Shown: positions 32,756-41,374 of the stretch, in pieces
Layout: each line of letters begins with the position of its first letter
How positions within the stretch are numbered: position 1 is the first letter of the stretch
Assembly (NCBI GenBank): GCA_910586605.1
Contig: CAJUJR010000003.1
Span: forward strand, 3,344-67,343
Origin: an uncultured Lachnospiraceae bacterium
GTDB lineage: Bacteria > Bacillota > Clostridia > Lachnospirales > Lachnospiraceae
Direction of reading: 5' to 3'
DNA length: 64,000 nucleotides
Position numbers and translations under genes: made by a program
The notes under the pieces: generated by a model
What the model saw: only the letters and a program-made list of their open reading frames with translations
The model's database searches: none
Told to the model about the DNA's origin: nothing

Positions 32756-34561
32756 ATGGATGAAGATATCATGTTAGAAGAGCTGTATGGCCGTATGATT
32801 AGCAATCTACAAGCGTACCATCCGGCAGCAAAAAACAGCAGGACAATCCGCAGGGCGTTTGAGACTGCCAGGGCAGCACATGCTGGGCAGGTGAGGAAAT
32901 CAGGGGAACCATTTGTAATCCATCCACTTGAGGTGGCAATTATCCTGTCAGAACTGCGTCTTGACAAGGAGACAATTATAGCGGCGTTGTTACATGATGT
33001 AGTAGAAGACACGCTTTTGACGACAGAAGACATAAAAAAAGAGTTTGGCGAGGAAGTGATGTTCCTAGTAGATGGGGTAACAAAGCTTACCAGGATGTCT
33101 GACAGCGTATCAAAAGCAGAGATGAAATTAGAGAGTTTCCGGAAGCTGATTATGGCTGCAGCGGCAGATATCCGTGTGATTATCATTAAGCTGGCAGACA
33201 GGCTCCACAATATGCGTACCCTTCAGTTCCAGAAGCCAGAAAAGCAGCTTGAAGTTGCAGCAGAGACGATGGATCTGTATTCTCCGATTGCCCAAAGGCT
33301 TGGAATTTCTGTTTTAAGCACAGAGATGGAAGATTTGGCATTTTCTTATCTTTTTCCAGATGAATTTAAGCAGATTAGCTGCAAATTGTCCAATTTGGAC
33401 CAAGACCAAGAAATGGATAGGATTATTTCAGAAATCGACCGGGAACTTGGGAATGCTGGGTTTCATTTTAAACTTCGGAATGAGCGGAAACACCTTTTTA
33501 GTATATACAGGAAAATGGTAAACCGGCAGAAGACACTAGAGGAAATGTATGATATTTCTGCATTAAAGATTATAACAAATTCAAACAGGGACTGTTACCT
33601 GATTCTGGGGATATTGCATTATCTTTTTAATCCTGTGCCTAACCGTTTCAAGGATTATATTGGAATACCAAAGGAAAATATGTACCAGTCTTTGCATACG
33701 ACGCTTGTGTCAAAAGGCGGCAGGCGTTTTGAGGTGCAGATTAAGACAAAGGAAATGGATTCCATTGCAAAATTTGGGGTACTTGCTTATTGGAAATATG
33801 GGGAAAGCGCCCTTGATGCAAAGGAAATCAGCAAAGGGCAAATGGAAAAGGCAATTTGGCTGAAACAGATTTTGGAATGGCAACAGGATATTAGGAACAA
33901 TGATGAATTTATTGACCTTGTAAAAGGGGATTTTAACTTATTTTCCGAGACAATTTCCTGTTTTACGCCAAAAGGGGAGGTAAAACGCCTACAGAAGGGT
34001 TCTACTGCTGTAGATTTTGCTTATGCCATCCACAGTGACATCGGGGATAGGATGACAGGGGTGTTTGTAAACAGCGCCAAAAAAGACCCAGATTATATAA
34101 TTCAGAGTGGGGATTGCGTTGAAATCCTGACAGCAAAGGATGCGGCGGGGCCGCAAAAAGAGTGGCTTAGTTTTGTTAAAACGAGCAATGCAAAAAATAA
34201 AATTAAAAAGCATTTCCGGGAAAGCCTGCTTCAGGAAATAGGGAACTATGAATGGAAAGAAAGCCAGGAAGCAGCACAGAGTGGATATATGGTACGTCTG
34301 GATATTTATATGCAAAAAATCAACGGTTTCCGGAAGTTCCAGCCAATTAGCCAATATTTCTTTTCTGGGAATATTGATATCCAAGAATTTTATTACCAGG
34401 AAAAAGAAGGTGTCCTTACTGCATTATTGCAGGTAGATGATAAGAAAAAGCTCCAGAAGATGATTGGGGAACTGGATTCTTTGCAATATATAGAAAAAGT
34501 GGAATTGGCAGATACAAAAAAGGGGTATGATAATAAAAAGACAGGAGGTAATTTTTCATGA
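32756..34561 (+). CDS. rel: RelA/SpoT-family (p)ppGpp synthetase/hydrolase, short form
   Basis: The 601-residue protein has an HD hydrolase domain (LLHDVVEDT near residue 80, LADRLHNMRTL), a synthetase domain (RNERKHLFSIYRKM, EMYDISALKII, NRFKDYIGIPKENMYQSLHTT, FEVQIKTKEM) and a TGS domain (ISCFTPKGEVKRLQKGSTAVDFAYAIHS). Full Rel proteins have about 730-770 residues; here the middle regulatory region is short and the end (MVRLDIYMQKINGFRKF onward) is only ACT-like. This suggests altered ribosome or amino acid control. The start ATG follows the leader hairpin and GGGGATTAAT; MPPAKGGG upstream is the hairpin itself. Its stop overlaps the sulfite reductase start (ATGA). Confidence 0.88.
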   Translation: MDEDIMLEELYGRMISNLQAYHPAAKNSRTIRRAFETARAAHAGQVRKSGEPFVIHPLEVAIILSELRLDKETIIAALLHDVVEDTLLTTEDIKKEFGEEVMFLVDGVTKLTRMSDSVSKAEMKLESFRKLIMAAAADIRVIIIKLADRLHNMRTLQFQKPEKQLEVAAETMDLYSPIAQRLGISVLSTEMEDLAFSYLFPDEFKQISCKLSNLDQDQEMDRIISEIDRELGNAGFHFKLRNERKHLFSIYRKMVNRQKTLEEMYDISALKIITNSNRDCYLILGILHYLFNPVPNRFKDYIGIPKENMYQSLHTTLVSKGGRRFEVQIKTKEMDSIAKFGVLAYWKYGESALDAKEISKGQMEKAIWLKQILEWQQDIRNNDEFIDLVKGDFNLFSETISCFTPKGEVKRLQKGSTAVDFAYAIHSDIGDRMTGVFVNSAKKDPDYIIQSGDCVEILTAKDAAGPQKEWLSFVKTSNAKNKIKKHFRESLLQEIGNYEWKESQEAAQSGYMVRLDIYMQKINGFRKFQPISQYFFSGNIDIQEFYYQEKEGVLTALLQVDDKKKLQKMIGELDSLQYIEKVELADTKKGYDNKKTGGNFS

Positions 34562-36108
34562 AAGAATCCCATTATGAAAGATTCCGTGAAGATTTAAGAG
34601 AATTTCACGAAATGACAGAAAAATTTTACAAAAAAGAAATTACAGTACCAGAATATAAAAGTTTTTCTGGCGGTTTTGGAAGCTATGCGCAGCGGGGCGG
34701 GGAATACAGCATGCTGCGGCTGCGGCTTGCCGGTGGAGAAATCAGCCAGAAAGATTTGGAGTTTATTGTAAATAGCACAGAAAAATACCGGGTTGATATG
34801 GTACACCTGACAACATGCCAAACCGTGCAGCTTCATAACCTGACAAAGGAAACTGTCTGTAAGCTTATTGAAGAGGCATGGGCGCATGGGATTATCACAA
34901 GAGGCGGCGGCGGTGACTTTCCAAGGAATGTTATGTGTTCCCCTCTATCCGGCGTAGAGCAGGGGGAGAATTTTGATGTGCTCCCTTATGCAAAAGAAGC
35001 AGGGGACTACTTACTAAGCTTTATTGGAAAGGTAAAGCTTCCCAGGAAGTTGAAGGTTGGCTTTTCCAACAGTAAGAAAAATGAAACGCATGTTACATTC
35101 CGTGACCTTGGGTTTGTATCAAAAGAGAACCAGAAGTTTGACGTCTATGCAGCAGGGGGGCTCGGAAATAATCCGAAATTTGGCGTTTTGGTAGCAGAAG
35201 ATTTGGAGCCGTCCAAAATCCTGTACTGCATTAAAACAATGGTAGATGTGTTTACCGAATATGGGGATTATGAGCACCGTGCAAAATCCAGGACAAGATA
35301 TCTCCAGGATACCCTTGGGGCAGATGGGCTGAAAAAGATTTTCCAGGAAAAACTGCAAAAGACGATAGAAGAGGGGCAGCTTGAGCTTACCCTCCCTAAT
35401 TTGCCTTCTGTGGACAAGGGCGGAATTGCTGCTTCATCAGAAACTCTCCAGAATCCAAGGGTTATTCCGCAAAAGCAGGAGGGGCTGTATGCAGTTTCCT
35501 ATCATTTGGCAGGCGGAAAAGCTGCCCCTGGCTTTTTCAGGAGGATATACGACACTATAAAAGAGATGAAGGAAGTCAAGCTGCGCCTTGCCCCGGATCA
35601 GGGTATGTATATTATTAACCTGACAGGAAAAGAGGCTGAAAAAGTGCTGGAGGTTACAGGGGACGGGGCAAAGACTGCTTTTGAACGTTCTACTGCTTGT
35701 ATTGGGGCAGATATCTGCCAGCAGGGAATTGGATTGTCACAATCTTTGTTAAATGCCTGTATTGAACGTGCTAGGAAAGAGGGATTTGCAGACGGGGTAC
35801 TTCCAGTTATCCATATTTCCGGCTGCCCATCTTCCTGTTCGGCCCATCAGACGGCGGCAATTGGCCTCCGGGGCGGTAAGAAGCCTTCAGAGAAAGGGAT
35901 GAAGAATGCATTTGCCGTATTTGAGAATGGCTGTGAAAAAGAAGGGGAAGAGCGGTTTGGGAAAGAGCTTGGCGTAATGTATGAAGAAGATATACCAGAA
36001 TTTTTTGCTGAGCTTGGCCATGCAGTAGAAAAAGAGAAGATGACGTATGTGCAATTCCGTGAAAGTTACCCTGAAAAAATAGGGCAGATTGCACAGAAGT
36101 ATATATAA
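34558..36108 (+). CDS. Sulfite/nitrite reductase-like siroheme [4Fe-4S] protein
   Basis: The 516-residue protein has the two ferredoxin-like half domains (SMLRLRLAGG, VHLTTCQTVQLHNLT) and the siroheme/4Fe-4S cysteines CIGADIC (near residues 380 and 386) and GCPSSCSAHQ (near 422 and 426). It should reduce sulfite to sulfide or nitrite to ammonia in the cytoplasm; which one cannot be said from sequence. AGGAGGTAATTTTTC precedes ATG 34558. Overlap with the relA gene by 4 bases implies coupled translation. No siroheme or sulfate genes are adjacent. Confidence 0.9.
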   Translation: MKESHYERFREDLREFHEMTEKFYKKEITVPEYKSFSGGFGSYAQRGGEYSMLRLRLAGGEISQKDLEFIVNSTEKYRVDMVHLTTCQTVQLHNLTKETVCKLIEEAWAHGIITRGGGGDFPRNVMCSPLSGVEQGENFDVLPYAKEAGDYLLSFIGKVKLPRKLKVGFSNSKKNETHVTFRDLGFVSKENQKFDVYAAGGLGNNPKFGVLVAEDLEPSKILYCIKTMVDVFTEYGDYEHRAKSRTRYLQDTLGADGLKKIFQEKLQKTIEEGQLELTLPNLPSVDKGGIAASSETLQNPRVIPQKQEGLYAVSYHLAGGKAAPGFFRRIYDTIKEMKEVKLRLAPDQGMYIINLTGKEAEKVLEVTGDGAKTAFERSTACIGADICQQGIGLSQSLLNACIERARKEGFADGVLPVIHISGCPSSCSAHQTAAIGLRGGKKPSEKGMKNAFAVFENGCEKEGEERFGKELGVMYEEDIPEFFAELGHAVEKEKMTYVQFRESYPEKIGQIAQKYI

Positions 36109-36185
36109 AGACAAAAAATGGGAAGTACTATCGCAATTATTGATAACCATGTATATATGGGGAATATGATTGCAAAAGTTTTACA

Positions 36186-36232
36186 AAAAGAAGAGCCTCT
36201 GTGCTTTTGCTGGCACGGAGGCTCTTCTTTTG
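36186..36232 (+). terminator. Terminator after the relA-sulfite reductase operon
   Basis: A long stem (AAGAAGAGCCTCTGTGC with GCACGGAGGCTCTTCTT, nearly perfect) with 8-base loop and T-rich end. Confidence 0.9.
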
Positions 36233-36329
36233 CTGGAAAAAACACGTTCCAGCCTCTTTAGCGATTTATAATGTTTCTTTTTTATCTAGTACTATCAACA
36301 ATATATGTCCACGAATAGTGCCATGAACC

Positions 36330-36382
36330 GTAAAAAGTAAATGCTGTTGCACTGTAATAGAGCAGTTTTACATTTACTTTTA
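36330..36382. repeat. Fold-back repeat, second copy of GTAAAAAGTAAATGCTGTTGC
   Basis: Bases 36330-36350 are identical to 15411-15431. CATTTACTTTTAC (36370-36382) is the inverted partner of GTAAAAAGTAAATG, so the segment folds as a hairpin upstream of mutS. Confidence 0.65.
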
Positions 36383-36492
36383 CTTTTTCTTATGATACAA
36401 TGTAGCGTGGTAATGGAAAGGGAAAGCCTTATAAACAGGCGGTTTCCATTATCAGATTACAGCAGTATTACAGAGAAATGAGGAATTTAAAT

Positions 36493-39198
36493 ATGCCACT
36501 CACACCGATGATGCAGAATTATATAAAAATGAAAGAGGAGTACAAAGATTGTATTCTTTTTTATCGTTTAGGAGATTTTTATGAAATGTTTTATGAGGAT
36601 GCGAAGGTCTGTTCAGAAGAACTGGAGCTAACCCTTACAGGAAAAAGCTGTGGATTGGAGGAAAAAGCGCCAATGTGCGGTGTTCCATTCCATGCGGTGG
36701 ATGGCTATCTGAATAAATTAGTGACAAAAGGGTATAAAGTAGCGATCTGTGAGCAGGTGGAAGACCCAAAGACTGCGAAAGGACTTGTAAAAAGGGCTGT
36801 TACGCGGGTTGTTACGCCTGGGACAAACCTGAATATGCAGGCGCTTGATGCTTCTAAAAATAATTACCTGATGTGTGTTGTTTATACGACAAATGCATAC
36901 GGGGTATCTTATGTCGACGTGACGACAGGCGATTATTATCTGGCAGAATTTTCAGCAAAAAACCAGCTTCTGGATGAAATTGGGAAAATCATGCCTTCTG
37001 AAATTATCTGCAACGATTCTTTTCTGGTATCCGGGGTTGATTTTGAAGATTTACAAGGAAGGCTTGGCATTGTTGTATCTGCGGTAGACTCGTGGCATTT
37101 TGACGGGGAACGGTGCAGTGAAACTTTAAAACGCCATTTTAAAGTAGGCTCTTTAGCCGGGCTTGGTTTAAATGATTATACGATTGGGATGATTGCTGCG
37201 GGAGCCGTTATGCAGTATCTGGAAGAAACCCAGAAAATTTCCCTTGACCATATTACAAAGCTCCATCCTTACCTTTCGGAACGATATATGCTTCTTGACC
37301 GTTCCACACGGAGAAACTTGGAGCTTTGTGAGACAATGCGGGAAAAGGTGAAACGTGGTTCTCTTTTCTGGGTATTGGATAAGACAAAAACGGCAATGGG
37401 AGCCAGGATGCTGCGCAATGCAATTGAGCAGCCGCTTCTAGGGCTGGCAGAAATCAACGAGAGGCTTGATACCGTAGAAGCATTAAATGAAAATATTATA
37501 AACCGGGAAGAAATCCGGGAATATTTAGGCCCGATTTATGATTTGGAACGCCTGATTAGCAAAATCAGTTACCGTAGCGCCAATGCTAGGGATTTAATTG
37601 CATTCCGCCAGTCCCTTTCTATGCTTCCGCCTATCAAACAGATATTAAATACATATTCTGGCACGCTTTTAAAAAAGTATGGGGAACAGATGGATGACCT
37701 GCAAGGGCTGTATCAGTTAATTGAAGCTTCCATTGAGGAAGAGCCGCCCCTTTCTGTCCGTGAAGGGGGCATGATACGGGATGGGTACAATGAAGACATT
37801 GACCGTTTACGCCATGCAAAAACAGATGGCAAGGAATGGCTTGCAAAACTGTTAGAAGAAGAAAAAGAACGGACTGGGATAAAGAACTTAAAAATAAAGT
37901 ATAATAAAGTTTTTGGTTATTACCTGGATGTAACAAATTCCTATCAGAACCTAGTCCCGGAAGACTGGACAAGGAAGCAGACGCTTGCAAATTCTGAACG
38001 CTATACAACACCACGCCTGAAAGAGCTGGAAGATATGATTCTTGGGGCAGAAGACAAGCTTTATAACTTGGAATACGAAGTATTCTGCCAGGTGAGGGAA
38101 CAGATTTACCAAGAAATTACGGCTATCCAACAGACTGCCAAGATGATTGCAGCGGTTGACATGTTTGCCTCTCTTGCGCTTGTTGCAGAACAGAATAATT
38201 ATATCCGCCCTGTTATGTCGCAGGATGGATGTATTGATATTAAAGAAGGCCGCCATCCAGTTGTGGAAAAAATGATTCCGCATGATATGTTTGTATCAAA
38301 TGATACTTACCTGGATGATGGAAAGCATAAAATTGCCGTAATTACCGGCCCGAATATGGCGGGGAAATCAACGTATATGCGCCAGACTGCCCTTCTTGTG
38401 CTGATGGCGCAGGTTGGTTCTTTTGTGCCTGCTTCTAGTGCTAAGATTGGCGTGGTTGACCGTATTTTTACAAGAGTCGGGGCGTCTGACGACCTGGCAA
38501 GCGGCCAGAGCACCTTTATGGTGGAAATGACAGAGGTTGCCAATATCTTGCGGAATGCGACAAAAAACAGTTTGATTATCCTGGATGAAATCGGGAGAGG
38601 GACAAGTACATTTGACGGGCTAAGCATCGCATGGTCGGTGATTGAACATATTGCAAGCCCGAAGCTTTTAGGCGCTAAAACATTATTTGCCACACATTAC
38701 CATGAACTGACAGAGCTGGAAGGGAAGCTTGAGAGTGTTGACAATTATTGTATTGCGGTAAAAGAGCAGGGGGATGACATTGTCTTTTTAAGGAAAATTA
38801 TAAAAGGAGGGGCAGATAAAAGCTATGGAATCCAGGTCGCAAAGCTGGCAGGGGTACCAGAAAATGTACTGCAGCGTGCAAGGGAGATTGTAGAGCAATT
38901 AAGCGACAATGACATTGCATCCCGGGCAAAAGAGATTGATGTGGAATATGAAATCCCAGATTATCCATATGGGATTAAGCAACAGACAGAGCCAAAACGG
39001 AAAATACGGAAAAAAACAGCGTTGCAAGCTGAATCAGATGAACTTGGGCAGATGTCCCTATTTGATTCATCCAATACAGAGATTAAAACAGACGATATTA
39101 TTGTGGAACTCCATGAACTGGACTTGTCTGCTACAACGCCGATAGAAGCATTAAATATTTTGTATAAGCTACAGATAAAATTAAAAGAACGGATTTAA
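36493..39198 (+). CDS. mutS: DNA mismatch repair protein MutS
   Basis: MutS recognises mismatches and recruits MutL. The 901-residue protein has the mismatch-binding domain (DCILFYRLGDFYEMF, with the Phe-x-Glu-type YEMF contact), connector, core and clamp domains. Its ATPase has Walker A GPNMAGKSTYMRQ, LILDEIGRGTSTFDG, and FATHYHELTEL. ATG 36493 follows GAGGA by 7 bases and gives MPLTPMMQNY; the ATG at 36478 has weaker support. A hairpin (36412-36451) lies in the leader. mutL and miaA follow in the same direction. Confidence 0.97.
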   Translation: MPLTPMMQNYIKMKEEYKDCILFYRLGDFYEMFYEDAKVCSEELELTLTGKSCGLEEKAPMCGVPFHAVDGYLNKLVTKGYKVAICEQVEDPKTAKGLVKRAVTRVVTPGTNLNMQALDASKNNYLMCVVYTTNAYGVSYVDVTTGDYYLAEFSAKNQLLDEIGKIMPSEIICNDSFLVSGVDFEDLQGRLGIVVSAVDSWHFDGERCSETLKRHFKVGSLAGLGLNDYTIGMIAAGAVMQYLEETQKISLDHITKLHPYLSERYMLLDRSTRRNLELCETMREKVKRGSLFWVLDKTKTAMGARMLRNAIEQPLLGLAEINERLDTVEALNENIINREEIREYLGPIYDLERLISKISYRSANARDLIAFRQSLSMLPPIKQILNTYSGTLLKKYGEQMDDLQGLYQLIEASIEEEPPLSVREGGMIRDGYNEDIDRLRHAKTDGKEWLAKLLEEEKERTGIKNLKIKYNKVFGYYLDVTNSYQNLVPEDWTRKQTLANSERYTTPRLKELEDMILGAEDKLYNLEYEVFCQVREQIYQEITAIQQTAKMIAAVDMFASLALVAEQNNYIRPVMSQDGCIDIKEGRHPVVEKMIPHDMFVSNDTYLDDGKHKIAVITGPNMAGKSTYMRQTALLVLMAQVGSFVPASSAKIGVVDRIFTRVGASDDLASGQSTFMVEMTEVANILRNATKNSLIILDEIGRGTSTFDGLSIAWSVIEHIASPKLLGAKTLFATHYHELTELEGKLESVDNYCIAVKEQGDDIVFLRKIIKGGADKSYGIQVAKLAGVPENVLQRAREIVEQLSDNDIASRAKEIDVEYEIPDYPYGIKQQTEPKRKIRKKTALQAESDELGQMSLFDSSNTEIKTDDIIVELHELDLSATTPIEALNILYKLQIKLKERI

Positions 39199-39201
39199 AA
39201 A

Positions 39202-39226
39202 AGGGCACCGCCTGCGCTGGTACCCT
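39202..39226 (+). terminator. Weak hairpin after mutS, fused to a 62-bp repeat
   Basis: AGGGCACC pairs with GGTACCCT with one mismatch. The expected T tract is replaced by the start of the 62-bp repeat. The stem resembles the dac terminator at 54613. Confidence 0.5.
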
Positions 39227-39287
39227 AGAGCGTGTTTGAAAATTGCTTTTTGCAAGATGTGTTTCACACTTTGTGGGAGATTTGTTC
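39226..39287 (+). repeat. 62-bp dispersed downstream repeat, copy 3
   Basis: It differs from 11598-11659 at only two positions. It contains TTGC-TTTTT-GCAA, and GTGTTTGA / GTGTTTCA as an internal direct repeat. Confidence 0.85.
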
Positions 39288-39343
39288 GCGTAATTTCCTA
39301 TGACACAAAGTATGCAGGAATAGCCCTGGAAGGAGGAAGGTAA

Positions 39344-41374
39344 GTGGCACAGATTCACCTGTTAAACCAGGATACCATTAATAAAATTGCTGCTGGGGAA
39401 GTAATTGAGCGTCCTATGGCAGTTGTAAAAGAACTGATTGAAAATGCCATTGATGCAAAAGCTACGGCAGTGACCGTTGAAATCCAGGATGGCGGGAAAG
39501 GGCTTATCCGCATTACAGACAATGGAAGCGGCATTGCGCCAGAAGATATTGAACTTGCCTTTGCCCCGCATGCAACTAGTAAAATTAAGGATGTTACAGA
39601 TTTATTGGAGATATCAAGCCTTGGTTTCCGTGGGGAAGCGCTGTCAAGCATTGCCTCTGTTTCACAGCTTGAAATGGTTTCTAAAACAAAGGAAGAACTG
39701 ATGGGCGTCCGTTATTGCATGGATGGCGGTGAAAAAAAGGCAGAGGAAAACGTGGGCTGCCCGGATGGCACGACTTTTTTAGTCAGGAATTTATTTTACA
39801 ATACGCCTGCCCGTTTAAAATTCTTAAAAGCGGCACAGACAGAAGCTGGGTATGTCAGCGGCCTTGTGGAGCGTATGGCCCTGTCGCACCCCGATATTTC
39901 TTTTCGTTTTATTAACCAGAAGCAGACCAAGCTTTCTACTTCTGGCAATGGGAATTTAAAAGATGTCATCTACCATATCTATGGAAGAGAAATTGCGGCA
40001 AACCTGATTGAGGCAGTACAGAATGAAGTGTTTTGCAAAATATCGGGCTTTATTGGCAAACCAGTTATTTCACGCGGAAACCGCAATATGATGAACTATT
40101 TTATCAATGGCCGTTATATCAAAAGCCAGGTAATCAGCCGGGCAATCGAAGAAGCATACGCGCCGTATTCTATGCAGCACCGTTATCCATTTACTGTACT
40201 CCACATCCTGGTAGATTCCCAGTATATAGATGTCAATGTGCATCCCCAGAAAATGGAAATCCGTTTCAATAATGAAAAAGAAATCTTCCAAAGCGTTTAT
40301 CATGGGATTTCTGAGTCATTAAAACATAAAGAATATATTCCGGAGGTTACCTTCCAAACAAAGAAAGAGCCAGAGAAAAAGAAAATAACCCCAATTGAAC
40401 CATTTGAAAAAAAACGTCGGGAAGAATTAGATAAAAGCCAGGGGGTGAGCAGTAAATTACAGTATCAGGCTCAAAATATTGAAATTCCTGAAAAATCTCA
40501 GTATCAAAACAAGCTTGTAAAAACAGATGAAACATCTTATTATTTACAGGAAAATGCAAAACTTCCCGTAAAAGAACAAAAGCCAGGACAAAATCCGGGC
40601 AGCCGGAAACAAGATAACCTGAAAATTTTAGATGAGTTGACAAAAGATGGGAAGGAAACGGAATATGTTGCAGAAAATCCAGAATACCCTTCCTCTGGCA
40701 CTGGCCTAAAAACGGATTCTATATTAAAAGAGCCTGTTAAAAATGAAAAACAGGAAACACTGTTTGAAGAGGTTTTTTTGTCGGAAAAAGTACAGAATGA
40801 AGTAAAAATTATCGGACAGGTATTCTCTACTTATTGGATTTTGCAATATGAAGATACCATGTATTTGATTGACCAGCATGCCGCGCATGAAAAAGTCCTG
40901 TTTGAACGTTTTATGAAAGAAATACAGGCAAAAAAGCCAATGACGCAGCTTTTGCAGCCGCCTGCCATTTTAACACTATCCATGATGCAATGCCAGGCGG
41001 TGGAAGAAAATATAGAGATTTTTAGCAAGCTTGGATACCAGATAGAACATTTTGGCGGCAGGGAATACGCGGTAACCGGCGTCCCAGCACATTTACCATC
41101 GATTGGGACGAGGGAACTTCTGACAGAAATAATTGATACCTTAGCAGAAGAGGTTGGAAGGGCCAGGAAGCCGGAAATCCTGCTTGATAAGATTGCTTCC
41201 ATGTCCTGCAAAGCAGCAGTCAAAGGAAACCAGAAACTTCCAGCAGAACAAGTACAGGAGCTTTTAAAAGAACTGATGGCTTTAGAAAACCCATATCATT
41301 GCCCGCATGGCCGGCCGACTATGATACGCATGACGAAAAAAGAACTAGAAAAGAGGTTTAAAAGGATTGTATAA
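39344..41374 (+). CDS. mutL: DNA mismatch repair protein MutL
   Basis: The 676-residue protein has the GHKL ATPase (INKIAAGEVIERPMAVVKELIENAIDA, DNGSGI, TSKIKDVTDLLEISSLGFRGEAL) and a C-terminal endonuclease domain with DQHAAHEKVLFERF (DQHAx2Ex4E metal motif), as in non-E. coli MutL. Later blocks are CKAAVKGNQKL and CPHGRPT. The linker (residues about 330-485) is charged and low in hydrophobics. GTG 39344 follows AAGGAGGAAGG. It overlaps miaA by 8 bases, so mutL-miaA are one transcript. Confidence 0.96.
   Translation: MAQIHLLNQDTINKIAAGEVIERPMAVVKELIENAIDAKATAVTVEIQDGGKGLIRITDNGSGIAPEDIELAFAPHATSKIKDVTDLLEISSLGFRGEALSSIASVSQLEMVSKTKEELMGVRYCMDGGEKKAEENVGCPDGTTFLVRNLFYNTPARLKFLKAAQTEAGYVSGLVERMALSHPDISFRFINQKQTKLSTSGNGNLKDVIYHIYGREIAANLIEAVQNEVFCKISGFIGKPVISRGNRNMMNYFINGRYIKSQVISRAIEEAYAPYSMQHRYPFTVLHILVDSQYIDVNVHPQKMEIRFNNEKEIFQSVYHGISESLKHKEYIPEVTFQTKKEPEKKKITPIEPFEKKRREELDKSQGVSSKLQYQAQNIEIPEKSQYQNKLVKTDETSYYLQENAKLPVKEQKPGQNPGSRKQDNLKILDELTKDGKETEYVAENPEYPSSGTGLKTDSILKEPVKNEKQETLFEEVFLSEKVQNEVKIIGQVFSTYWILQYEDTMYLIDQHAAHEKVLFERFMKEIQAKKPMTQLLQPPAILTLSMMQCQAVEENIEIFSKLGYQIEHFGGREYAVTGVPAHLPSIGTRELLTEIIDTLAEEVGRARKPEILLDKIASMSCKAAVKGNQKLPAEQVQELLKELMALENPYHCPHGRPTMIRMTKKELEKRFKRIV

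Larger units (their letters stand above)
36109..36492. other. 384-bp region between the sulfite reductase and mutS
   Basis: It holds a terminator (36186-36232), the fold-back repeat at 36330-36382, a TATGAT/TACAAT -10-like segment near 36390-36399, and a hairpin TAATGGAAA/TTTCCATTA (36412-36451) before mutS. No gene is seen. Confidence 0.6.
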
